A DNA stretch of 6,353 bases from Chloroflexota bacterium (GCA_023406965.1 JAEXTI010000264.1:1-6353); one strand, 5' to 3'; positions 1-6,191 are shown, counted from the first letter of the stretch. The notes: a model not told the origin generated them from the letters alone. Made by a program: numbers and translations.

Positions 1-283
1 TCTTGAGCGACGCATCCATTGCCTCAGCGTTATCCAGCCGTTTCACGCTGAACACCGCCCGCCCATCCGAATAGCGGGCTTCCGCCAGGCGTTCTTGTAA
101 GCCGCTTTCCAACCCATCCTCAACGACCATCGCCAGCGGATAGGTCGCCAGCCGCGGGGCGGTGCCGTATCCCACCGCGGTGATGAACACAAAAAACACC
201 GGCAGCCCCAGCGCCAGGCCCAAAAGTTGCGGCTCGCGCCAAAACTCCAGCAAATACTTCCAGGCCACCCGCAGCGCTTTCAT
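1..283 (-). CDS. ABC-2 type transporter permease, N-terminal part (cut by the window edge)
   Basis: This is the first ~94 residues of a membrane subunit of an ABC-2 exporter; no stop is reached before position 1. The protein starts MKALRVAWKYLLEFWREPQ, a short cytoplasmic amphipathic segment ending in the W-R-E-P-Q motif. One membrane helix follows at about residues 20-40. After it comes the start of an extracytoplasmic domain (YPLAMVVEDG, then a charged stretch to the edge), which is the usual ABC-2 layout. The start is set by an AGGAGG Shine-Dalgarno at 292-297, eight bases before the ATG, and by a 4-base ATGA overlap with the upstream ATPase gene. The N-terminus closely resembles that of the other permease in this operon (2339 leftwards), so the two are probably paralogous halves of one transporter. 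What it exports cannot be read from the sequence. Confidence 0.9.
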   Translation of the reverse strand, partial: MKALRVAWKYLLEFWREPQLLGLALGLPVFFVFITAVGYGTAPRLATYPLAMVVEDGLESGLQERLAEARYSDGRAVFSVKRLDNAEAMDASLK

Positions 284-1227
284 TCCCGCAGCCTCCTGCC
301 GGTCAATTGGATGAATACATCCTCCAGTGAATTCGGCCGGATGCTCACTTCACCCACCGGAATGCCCAACGACTCCAGCCTACCCAGCATTTCAGGCAGC
401 CGCCCCACCGCATTCAAAGCGCGGATTTTTACGATTCGTCCCCCATCCACCAATCCAACTTGCACGTTCAACGCCGCGAAACTTTCTGCCAGCGCCTGCC
501 CGTCCACGCGGGCTTCCGCCAGGCGTATCTCGACCGTGTCGCCTTCGCCCACCTGCCGCTTCAGCCGTTCGGGCGTATCCAGCACCAGCAGCCGCCCGTG
601 GTCAATGATCGCCACCCGGTCCGACACGCGATCGGCCTCCTCCATGTCATGCGTGGTCAACACCACCGTCTTGTGACGGGCCAACGAGCGGATGAACTCG
701 CGCACCTGGATGCGCGTCTGGGGGTCCAGGCCGGCTTCCGGCTCATCCAGTACCACAATCTCCGGGTCGTGTACCAACGCCAGGGCCAGGTTCAAGCGCC
801 GCTGCATGCCGCCCGAAAGAGTTTTGGCAAGCTGGTTGCGACGCTCGGTTAAGTCCACATCTTTCAATAGTTGCTCCGAGCGCTGACGGGCGAGGCTGGG
901 GCTCAATCCATACATTTCGCCGATGAAAACCAACTGCTCCAGGCAGGTCAGCCGTTCCCACACCACAATCTTTTGCGGGCACATGCCCACCTTCGCCCGC
1001 ACTGTCGGGTCGCCATTCGCAATGCGTTTGCCACGCACCAGCACCTCACCCGCGTCCGGCGTCAACAGCCCGCACAGCATGTGAATCGAGGTGGTTTTTC
1101 CGGCCCCATTCGGCCCCAAAAAGCCAAACACTTCCCCCTCCAGCACCTGCATGGATAAATCCTGCACCGCGGTCAAATTTCCGTACCGTTTGCTCAATCC
1201 CTTTGCTTCCAAGACGACGTTATTCAT
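280..1227 (-). CDS. ABC transporter ATP-binding protein (ABC-2 exporter ATPase)
   Basis: This 315-residue cytoplasmic ATPase would drive the two neighbouring permeases. All nucleotide-binding motifs are intact: Walker A GPNGAGKTT at about residues 38-46, Q-loop Gln at 85 (MCPQ), signature LSGGM at 137-141, Walker B IVVLDEP with catalytic Asp-Glu at 161-162, D-loop GLDP, and switch His at 193 (TTHD). Residues after about 215 form the extra C-terminal domain found in many ABC-2 ATPases (DUF4162-like), ending in the typical NSLEDVFIQLTGR. I chose the ATG at 1227 over an in-frame ATG at 1251. The 1227 start has GGAGGG (1235-1240) seven bases upstream and makes an ATGA overlap with the preceding permease gene; the longer start would put that Shine-Dalgarno inside the coding region. 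It overlaps the next permease gene in the same way. Single ABC domain, unlike the two-domain YbhF. Substrate unknown. Confidence 0.97.
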   Translation of the reverse strand: MNNVVLEAKGLSKRYGNLTAVQDLSMQVLEGEVFGFLGPNGAGKTTSIHMLCGLLTPDAGEVLVRGKRIANGDPTVRAKVGMCPQKIVVWERLTCLEQLVFIGEMYGLSPSLARQRSEQLLKDVDLTERRNQLAKTLSGGMQRRLNLALALVHDPEIVVLDEPEAGLDPQTRIQVREFIRSLARHKTVVLTTHDMEEADRVSDRVAIIDHGRLLVLDTPERLKRQVGEGDTVEIRLAEARVDGQALAESFAALNVQVGLVDGGRIVKIRALNAVGRLPEMLGRLESLGIPVGEVSIRPNSLEDVFIQLTGRRLRE

Positions 1228-2339
1228 CGCATCACCCTCCGGTAAAGCCACACACCAATGCCCAGCACCACTGCCGTGAGCAGCCCCAACATCATCAGTT
1301 CATACACAACCGCCCCCGCACCCTCTCCATAAATCAGGATGCGCTTCAATGCGTTCGTGGCGTGAGCTGTGGGAAAGATGTCATACGGCTGGATCACCCG
1401 CCCGCCCACCTCAAACAGCCGCGCCACCGGCATGGGGAACACCGCCCCCGAAAGAAAGACGAACGGCGCAAACAGCCCCGTGGCGTTCAGGCTGGCTTCT
1501 CCATCGTTCTTGCTGAACGCCGCTGCTGCCGCTCCCAATCCTGAAGCCGTCAGGCTGACTACGGCCACAATGCCTCCCGCCAGCCACAACGAGCCCTGGC
1601 TGTTGAACCCGCAAGCCAGCGCCAACCCAAATGCCGCCGCCGATTGCACAATGCCGAGCAACATGTTGGCCAGCACCAACCCACCAATCAGGTCGCCTGA
1701 GCCCATTCCCGCCAGTCGCAGCCGCTGCAAGGTGCCGTTCACCCGCTCCCGTGACAAAACCAGCGCCACCGCCAGCGCTCCAAGCAGCACGCCAAAAACC
1801 ATCACCCCCGGCACGCCAATTTGAAAGTCGTTCAAGCCGCCCGTCCCGCCCACAAATTCGTAGACAAGCGGCTCAGCCCCTTCAGGTTGGCCCAGAAAGC
1901 GCTGGATGACCGATCCGGCAAAGCTGAGGGCAAATACGTAGGTATCAGCCTGCGCATCGCCCTGCCAGTCCAGTTGCGCCTGTTCCCCCCTGCCCAACCG
2001 TGCGCTAAATTCTTCCGGGATGGTCAGCATGGCAGCAGCGCGCATGTCCAGCAACGCCCGCTCTCCCGCTGCGCAATCCTCAGTTTCGTGCACCTGATAA
2101 AGCGGAGCCCCTACATAGGTCGCCCCCCGAAACGCCCGAATCAGTTCGCTTCCGCGCGGGCCGGCATCCCGGTTGCATACCCAGAGGGTTAGAAACTGTG
2201 ACATCCCCTGATCCGAGTTGCCATAACCGACGTAATAAATTCCTACCATCATCGCCGGGAATAACAACAGCAGCCAAAAAATCTGTGGTTCCCGCCACAT
2301 TTGTCGCAGAGTCTTCCATGCCACCCGCACAACTTTCAT
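1224..2339 (-). CDS. ABC-2 type transporter permease (complete)
   Basis: This 371-residue inner-membrane subunit of the exporter has the standard ABC-2 plan. There is a short N-terminal cytoplasmic segment (MKVVRVAWKTLRQMWREPQ) and a first helix at about residues 20-39. A large extracytoplasmic domain runs to about residue 175 and carries two cysteines (55 and 89). A C-terminal block of about five helices follows. Between the second and third helices lies the cytoplasmic RERVNGTLQRLRLAGM segment, and further on FLSGAVFPMP; both are typical of the family. The start has AAGGGAG (2348-2354) eight bases upstream and overlaps the tetR stop as ATGA. It overlaps the ATPase gene at the other end, also as ATGA. 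With the truncated permease downstream it probably forms a heterodimeric transmembrane pore. Drug, lipid or polysaccharide export are all possible; the sequence does not decide. Confidence 0.95.
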   Translation of the reverse strand: MKVVRVAWKTLRQMWREPQIFWLLLLFPAMMVGIYYVGYGNSDQGMSQFLTLWVCNRDAGPRGSELIRAFRGATYVGAPLYQVHETEDCAAGERALLDMRAAAMLTIPEEFSARLGRGEQAQLDWQGDAQADTYVFALSFAGSVIQRFLGQPEGAEPLVYEFVGGTGGLNDFQIGVPGVMVFGVLLGALAVALVLSRERVNGTLQRLRLAGMGSGDLIGGLVLANMLLGIVQSAAAFGLALACGFNSQGSLWLAGGIVAVVSLTASGLGAAAAAFSKNDGEASLNATGLFAPFVFLSGAVFPMPVARLFEVGGRVIQPYDIFPTAHATNALKRILIYGEGAGAVVYELMMLGLLTAVVLGIGVWLYRRVMR

Positions 2340-3046
2340 AGTGTTGGCTCCCTTCGTACGCCGCGCATGACCAAATCCAGGCAGGCCGATAATACTCGTT
2401 CGGGCGTCATCGCCTCGTCATATAGTTGAAAGTAACTGTTCAGGTACGGCAGCAATTGAGCATCGCCAAGCACGACCAGCAGCGCATTCACCACGCGCCC
2501 GACTGCCTCCAGGTCAACATCCTCGCGCAACTCCCCGCGCCGCTGCGCCTCTTCCATCATCGCCTGCACCATGCCTCTCATCGCCCCACCCAGGGGCTTC
2601 ACCACGCTGTCACCCAGAATGGAATCGCCCTGATAAGCCGCTTTGGCAAAAAATCGCACCAGCCCAGCCTCACTGCTCTCGGCCCACTCCAACCCGCCCT
2701 GCAAATAAGCCGCCAGGCCATCTGCCAGCGGCATCTCCGCCAGCATGGGCGCATAATCCCCAAACATTCCCGTGACCAGGCGCGTCACCAACTCCACGCT
2801 GAATTCCAGCAGCTTTTCCCGGCTGCCAAAATACTGGTACAGCGAACCCACCGAGACGCCCGCCCGCGCTGCCACCTGCTTGATATTGATCTCCGCCGGG
2901 CCGCGCTCGGCCGCCTCGGTCATGATCGCATTAATCACGGCTTGCTGCCGGTCGGGATCCAACCGCCGGAAGGTGCGCGTCACCAGCCCGCGCCCCTCCA
3001 GATCCAACACCAATGGAACAATTTCAGTTGCATAATCTGGAGACAT
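2336..3046 (-). CDS. TetR/AcrR-family transcriptional regulator
   Basis: This 236-residue one-component repressor is the first gene of the exporter operon and is likely its local regulator. The DNA-binding domain spans about residues 33-79. Its helix-turn-helix reads IKQVAARAGVSVGSLYQYF (55-73) followed by the usual SREKLLEF, all characteristic of TetR/AcrR. The remaining ~155 residues are the variable, mostly helical ligand-binding and dimerisation domain; no ligand can be deduced. A ~30-residue arm precedes the DNA-binding domain, longer than in classic TetR. The ATG at 3046 is the only sensible start, because Met42 lies inside the domain. AAAGG (3057-3061) lies ten bases upstream. The stop overlaps the permease ATG as ATGA, so regulator and transporter are made from one mRNA. 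A perfect inverted repeat just upstream suggests autorepression. Confidence 0.95.
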   Translation of the reverse strand: MSPDYATEIVPLVLDLEGRGLVTRTFRRLDPDRQQAVINAIMTEAAERGPAEINIKQVAARAGVSVGSLYQYFGSREKLLEFSVELVTRLVTGMFGDYAPMLAEMPLADGLAAYLQGGLEWAESSEAGLVRFFAKAAYQGDSILGDSVVKPLGGAMRGMVQAMMEEAQRRGELREDVDLEAVGRVVNALLVVLGDAQLLPYLNSYFQLYDEAMTPERVLSACLDLVMRGVRREPTL

Positions 3047-3051
3047 AATTC

Positions 3052-3068
3052 ATGAACCTTTCGTTCAT
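3052..3068. promoter_or_regulatory. Probable TetR operator (inverted repeat ATGAAC-ctttc-GTTCAT)
   Basis: This is a perfect 6-base inverted repeat with a 5-base spacer, lying between the -10 box and the tetR start codon and covering the predicted start of transcription and the Shine-Dalgarno. A related half-matching copy (AACCTTTC then TGTTCA) starts exactly 21 bases away at 3076, two helical turns, inside the -35/-10 spacer. Size, symmetry and position fit autorepression by the TetR protein encoded next to it. Binding is inferred, not shown. Confidence 0.55.
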
Positions 3069-3096
3069 ATTATACAACCTTTCTGTTCACAAACAA
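3069..3096 (-). promoter_or_regulatory. Promoter of the tetR-ABC exporter operon
   Basis: On the minus strand a perfect TATAAT lies at 3074-3069. A weak -35 candidate TTGTTT lies at 3096-3091, giving a 16-base spacer. Transcription would start near 3062, leaving a short leader of about 16 bases that includes the AAAGG Shine-Dalgarno. The -10 is seen directly; the -35 matches only its first three bases (TTG) and is tentative. Confidence 0.6.
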
Positions 3097-3146
3097 GAAG
3101 CAATATCCAATCCTTTACAATTCACCTACAAAAAACCATCCTTCTT

Positions 3147-3199
3147 CATTCGCGCCTATTCGCGTTTGCCCTGGCCTTGCCAGGGCCATTCGCGGATCA
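3147..3199. repeat. 53-base intergenic repeat, copy 1, with hairpin core
   Basis: This copy has two ATTCGCG words (3148, 3158), a hairpin GCCCTGGC-ctt-GCCAGGGC (3168-3186), and a third ATTCGCG followed by GATCA (3188-3199). It matches the copy at 3255-3307 at 47 of 53 positions by eye, without gaps, and all six differences are transitions. The hairpin has no following T-tract, so it is not a standard terminator. Function unknown. It resembles a dispersed intergenic repeat family, but that needs a genome to confirm. Confidence 0.8.
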
Positions 3200-3213
3200 A
3201 TCGTATCTTCCCA

Positions 3214-3240
3214 ATTCGTGTCATTCGTGAAATTCGTGGA
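3214..3240. repeat. Three tandem 9-base ATTCGTG units
   Basis: ATTCGTG occurs at 3214, 3223 and 3232, exactly nine bases apart, with two variable bases after each (TC, AA, GA). The word differs by one base from the ATTCGCG found three times in each flanking 53-base repeat, so all nine units look like parts of one cassette. No coding role is likely. Confidence 0.75.
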
Positions 3241-3254
3241 GAATCTCTACTCCT

Positions 3255-3307
3255 CATTCGCGTTTATTCGCGTTCACCCTGGCTTTGCCAGGGCTATTCG
3301 CGGATCA
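3255..3307. repeat. 53-base intergenic repeat, copy 2, with hairpin core
   Basis: This is the second copy, 108 bases from copy 1. ATTCGCG words lie at 3256, 3266 and 3296, with the hairpin CCCTGGC-ttt-GCCAGGG at 3277-3293. It ends 11 bases before the TATAAT that serves the downstream glycosyltransferase gene, so the -35 region of that promoter falls inside the repeat end. The similarity to copy 1 continues beyond the repeat with a small gap, as ATCTTC at 3206-3211 and 3310-3315. Confidence 0.8.
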
Positions 3308-3324
3308 GAATCTTCGCTTATAAT
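3296..3324 (+). promoter_or_regulatory. Promoter of the glycosyltransferase-LOG unit (nearly leaderless)
   Basis: A perfect TATAAT lies at 3319-3324, only ten bases before the ATG at 3335. Transcription should start around 3331, giving a leader of about four bases or none. No Shine-Dalgarno precedes that ATG (CCCCCTGCC), which fits leaderless translation. The -35 region is weak (ATTCGC or TTCGCG) and belongs to the end of repeat copy 2. Confidence 0.55.
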
Positions 3325-3334
3325 TCCCCCTGCC

Positions 3335-4906
3335 ATGAACACCCCCAAGCACTTTCCCTGGCTGCGAATCCTGGAAGGACTCTTCTTTACTTTCGTCCTC
3401 CTCCTCATCCTCCCTCGCATCCTCGACTCCGGCCTCAGCCATGACGAATACCAGTTCGTCGCCCCCGCGCAATTCCTTGCCGGTCAAGGCCTGCTCCCCT
3501 ACCTCGACTACCCCTACCACCATATGCCTTATCAACTGGTGATCAACGCCATTGCCGTTACCCTCACCGGTTATGATTTCCTCGCCGTACGTGCTGCCGC
3601 CAGCCTGTTCACCTTCCTGTCCGCGTTGCTCTTATACCTGACAGTCAAGCGTACCTTCCATACTCGCCCCGTCCTCTTCCAATTCCTGGCAGGTGCGCTG
3701 GGCGTGCTGGCCTTTCTGCTTGACCCCGCCCTCGCGTTCCTTGACGGGCGTGCCTTCAACCATACATTGGCCTGTTTCTTTAGCTTGCTGGCCTGGCAGG
3801 CATTCCAATCCGGCCTCGATCAACCTCCCCGGTTCCGTACTTTCGGTCTGGCCGGTCTCTTCGCCGCCCTGGCAGTCGGGGTGCGCCTGTCCTACGCCGT
3901 CGTGATCATCGTCCTGGGCGGCGCTCTCCTTTTCGCCCTGATCCGTGACGGCCGGCGCCAACTTCGTCCACTGCTCCTACTGGCAGCGGGATTTGCCCTC
4001 GGCATGCTCCCCATACTGGTTTTGTTTCTTCTCGCCCCCCAGCAATTCATCTACGGCAACATCATCTACATCAACCTCAACCGCCTGTATCGCGAATACC
4101 TGGGCCACCGCGGCAAAATGGACCTCCTTTCCAAGCTCCGTTACTTTTATTGGGAGGTGCTCAAGCATCCCGCCACCATGTTTTTATACGTGGGCGCGCT
4201 GTGGCTCGGCGCACAGACCGTAATCAAATTGATCCGTACCCGAGCGCGTGATCTGCCCGCCTGGACCCTCTGTGTTCTGATTCTGGCCCTCTTTGCCTCT
4301 GCCTTTGCCCCCACCCCATTGTGGGTGCAGTACTTCTTTGCCCCGCTGCCCTTCCTGGTCATCGCCTCTGCCGCCGCGCTCAGCCAACTCAAGCCGCTCC
4401 GCTGGCAAGCTCTGGGTCTCGCTGCCCTGGCAGCCTTGATCATTCTCCAGGGCAATCTCTTCACCGATCTCGCCCGCATTAAAATCCTGGCCCGCCCCGC
4501 AGATTGGATCCCCCTGCAAGTGCACCAATACGCCGCCCAGCTCTCCGAGCACGTTCCCAGCGGAAAAATCCTCACCCTGGTACCCATGCTGCCCCTCGAA
4601 GGCGACCTGGACTCATACGAAATGTTTGCAGTTGGCCCCTTCTCTTGGCGCACGGTCAACTTCCTCACCATCGAGCGCCGCCTGAAGTATGAGGTCATCG
4701 CTCCAGTCGATCTGGAAGCCTTCCTTGCCACCGACCCGCCCGCCGCCATCTTGACCGGTTTCGAGGTCCAGCACGAGGGCCTGACCCCCGAAACGCCCGG
4801 CAACCTGGAAGCTCCTTTTGAAGAATACGCCCGCGCCCACGGGTATTTACCCATCCAAATCTTCGCCCCGTTTTATAATATAGAAACAACTTTATGGGTC
4901 AAATGA
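3335..4906 (+). CDS. Polytopic membrane glycosyltransferase-like protein (GT-C fold, GT39/ArnT/PMT-like)
   Basis: This 523-residue integral membrane protein probably transfers a sugar from a polyprenyl-phosphate donor on the outer face of the membrane. Helix 1 lies at about residues 12-30. An external loop follows with the acidic pair SHDEY (Asp37-Glu38), where GT-C enzymes carry their catalytic acidic residue, then YPYHHMPYQ. Many hydrophobic helices follow to about residue 377, with a second loop DGRAFNH near 137-143. The last ~145 residues are mainly soluble, as in ArnT/PMT-like proteins. The reading frame is open from an ATG at 3218, but those 39 extra codons lie in the intergenic repeats. 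I place the start at 3335, after the TATAAT and before the first conserved hydrophobic segment. Family membership is fairly clear; acceptor and sugar are unknown. A LOG-family gene follows after 7 bases, so the two are probably co-transcribed. Confidence 0.85.
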   Translation: MNTPKHFPWLRILEGLFFTFVLLLILPRILDSGLSHDEYQFVAPAQFLAGQGLLPYLDYPYHHMPYQLVINAIAVTLTGYDFLAVRAAASLFTFLSALLLYLTVKRTFHTRPVLFQFLAGALGVLAFLLDPALAFLDGRAFNHTLACFFSLLAWQAFQSGLDQPPRFRTFGLAGLFAALAVGVRLSYAVVIIVLGGALLFALIRDGRRQLRPLLLLAAGFALGMLPILVLFLLAPQQFIYGNIIYINLNRLYREYLGHRGKMDLLSKLRYFYWEVLKHPATMFLYVGALWLGAQTVIKLIRTRARDLPAWTLCVLILALFASAFAPTPLWVQYFFAPLPFLVIASAAALSQLKPLRWQALGLAALAALIILQGNLFTDLARIKILARPADWIPLQVHQYAAQLSEHVPSGKILTLVPMLPLEGDLDSYEMFAVGPFSWRTVNFLTIERRLKYEVIAPVDLEAFLATDPPAAILTGFEVQHEGLTPETPGNLEAPFEEYARAHGYLPIQIFAPFYNIETTLWVK

Positions 4907-4913
4907 GGTCACC

Positions 4914-5513
4914 ATGACAAATTCATTGCGCTCCATCTGTGTTTTTTGCGGCTCCGCCGACGGCTTGAAGCAGGTTTACCTGGACGCAGCCTTTGGCCTT
5001 GGCCAGCTTCTGGCCCGTCAGGGCATCACCCTGGTCTACGGCGCTGGGAAAACCGGCCTGATGGGCGCGGTGGCAGATGGCGCCCTCTCGGCCGGTGGTG
5101 AAGTCATCGGCATCGTCCCCCACAACCTCAACACCTCCGCCCTCATCCACGCCGGCCTGACCCGCCTGGAGACCTCCGAGAACATGCACACCCGCAAGGC
5201 CCGCATGAGCGAACTGGCCGAAGCCTTCATCGCCCTGCCCGGCGGTCTGGGCACCTTTGACGAGCTCTTCGAGACCCTCACTTGGGTGCAAATCGGCCTA
5301 CACCACAAGCCCGTCGGCCTCCTCAACACCTTGAATTATTACAACCCGCTTCTGGCTCTCATCGAGCACGCCTCAAACGAAGGCTTCCTCTACGCCGAGC
5401 ATCGCCACATCCTGGTTCATTCTCCCCAACCCGAAACCCTCCTCGACCAACTCCGCGCCTACACCCCACCCGACGGCCTCGAGCGCTGGGTTAACCGGCC
5501 CGAAGAATCGTGA
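4914..5513 (+). CDS. LOG-family protein (cytokinin riboside 5'-monophosphate phosphoribohydrolase-like)
   Basis: This 199-residue cytosolic Rossmann-fold protein belongs to the LOG/TIGR00730 family. Members cleave the N-glycosidic bond of nucleoside 5'-monophosphates, giving free base and ribose 5-phosphate. The family hallmark PGGLGTFDE is at residues 109-117, with the catalytic Glu at 117. It is preceded by ENMHTRKARM (89-98), which supplies the conserved Arg. The N-terminal VFCGSADG (10-17) and YGAGKTGLMG (42-51) are the nucleotide-binding loops; most relatives have GGG where this one has GAG. Length is normal for the family. GAGGT just before the ATG is the likely Shine-Dalgarno; the gene starts 7 bases after the glycosyltransferase stop. 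In bacteria that do not live on plants the true substrate is often an ordinary nucleotide such as AMP, so a cytokinin role should not be assumed. Confidence 0.93.
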   Translation: MTNSLRSICVFCGSADGLKQVYLDAAFGLGQLLARQGITLVYGAGKTGLMGAVADGALSAGGEVIGIVPHNLNTSALIHAGLTRLETSENMHTRKARMSELAEAFIALPGGLGTFDELFETLTWVQIGLHHKPVGLLNTLNYYNPLLALIEHASNEGFLYAEHRHILVHSPQPETLLDQLRAYTPPDGLERWVNRPEES

Positions 5514-5601
5514 AGTGACAACAGACATTTAGCGAATTTTCGCCCCCATCTCGATCACCTCTTCAAAGATAAAGTAATAAATTCTCCGTGATTACCTATT
5601 C

Positions 5602-6066
5602 ATGATCAATATCAAAAATAATAAACGTTTTTCCATAATAGTTCACCTCATCTTTCTTCCCATCTTCTTGGGGATGGCCATTTATTTTGGTCGTGATGGA
5701 AATAGTTGGTGGTTTGCGCTAATCCCAATTGGGCTGTGGTTGTTCTCTTTTTTATTATCCATCAGCAATATTTTTCGCACCCTATTTCTAACGTTTTTTA
5801 CCTTAACAGGGATGGTACTTTCCTTCTACACAGGCGAATGGGTGGCAGGAATAATTTGCTTGGTGCTTACGCTGTACTTAATTTTTGTCAGTCGATTCAC
5901 TGAAAAACGTATCTTCTCTCAGCTTCAGCAAATGGAGGCGATTTCGCCAAATGCAGCAGATATATTTCGACGGATAACAGATGTGCGCTTGCAATGGATA
6001 CTAATATTGGGCGCCCTGGTTATATCGATAATTTTCACTGGCGTTATATTTTTGGTTTTGAACTAA
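5602..6066 (+). CDS. Hypothetical five-helix membrane protein
   Basis: I do not recognise this 154-residue protein. It starts with a short basic cytoplasmic segment (MINIKNNKR), followed by four hydrophobic helices at about residues 10-29, 36-54, 57-76 and 79-97. A 30-residue charged, amphipathic stretch (about 98-130, with EKR and FRRITD) comes next, and a last helix at 131-153. The ATG at 5602 is the only start in frame after a stop at 5578; no Shine-Dalgarno precedes it. It is visibly richer in A and T than its neighbours and uses AAT, ATA, TTT and TTA codons freely, unlike the C-ending codons of the two genes before it. That suggests a different origin or weak expression. It is 88 bases from the LOG gene and may be transcribed separately. 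It is probably a real gene: the hydrophobic pattern is clean along the whole frame. Confidence 0.75.
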   Translation: MINIKNNKRFSIIVHLIFLPIFLGMAIYFGRDGNSWWFALIPIGLWLFSFLLSISNIFRTLFLTFFTLTGMVLSFYTGEWVAGIICLVLTLYLIFVSRFTEKRIFSQLQQMEAISPNAADIFRRITDVRLQWILILGALVISIIFTGVIFLVLN

Positions 6067-6140
6067 AAATTCCGAACTCGTTTTACCAGTAACACTTTAA
6101 GTACTCAACGCCTAAGGATATATCATCCTGAAGAGAAATT

Positions 6141-6169
6141 ACAGAAGCATTACAAAAATCTCCTTCTGT
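6141..6169. repeat. Inverted repeat ACAGAAG-15-CTTCTGT upstream of the second tetR
   Basis: A perfect 7-base inverted repeat with a 15-base loop sits just upstream of the -10 of the next gene. A second one (AAAACAGA at 6189-6196 and TCTGTTTT at 6212-6219, also a 15-base loop) lies in the leader. Both share ACAGA/TCTGT, so they may be related protein-binding or RNA-hairpin elements. They are short enough to arise by chance in AT-rich DNA. Confidence 0.35.
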
Positions 6170-6178
6170 TTGCATTTG

Positions 6179-6187
6179 TGCTACAAT
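6179..6187 (+). promoter_or_regulatory. Extended -10 promoter of the second tetR gene
   Basis: TGCTACAAT carries the TG of an extended -10 followed by TACAAT (five of six consensus bases, 6182-6187). Transcription would start near 6194. No good -35 is seen at the expected distance, which is usual for extended -10 promoters. The gene's GGAG Shine-Dalgarno follows at 6220-6223, six bases before the ATG. Confidence 0.5.
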
Positions 6188-6191
6188 AAAA

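Noticed and set aside
2426..3055. 209-codon plus-strand frame antisense to tetR
   Set aside because: His/Gln/Arg-rich shadow with no motif; the opposite strand encodes a clear TetR protein.
3168..3186. GC-rich hairpins in the repeats as rho-independent terminators
   Set aside because: No T-tract follows either hairpin, and no gene ends just before them: both neighbouring genes start facing away from this region.
3147..3307. Repeats as a CRISPR array
   Set aside because: Only two long copies, with a spacer that itself holds related words, imperfect identity, and no cas genes. Nothing fits repeat-spacer periodicity.
4147..4854. Long (235-codon) open frame antisense to the glycosyltransferase gene
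   Set aside because: It is rich in Arg, Ser and Ala as expected of an antisense shadow of GC-rich coding DNA, while the sense frame has clear membrane helices and family motifs.
5037..5066. GAGKTG in the LOG protein as a Walker A (P-loop) motif
   Set aside because: It is the glycine-rich loop of the LOG fold in its normal place, followed by GLMG, and no Walker B or NTPase context exists. The PGGLGTFDE motif identifies the family.
5532..5543. GCGAA-tt-TTCGC hairpin after the LOG gene as a terminator
   Set aside because: The stem is only five base pairs with a two-base loop and is followed by C-rich sequence, not T residues.
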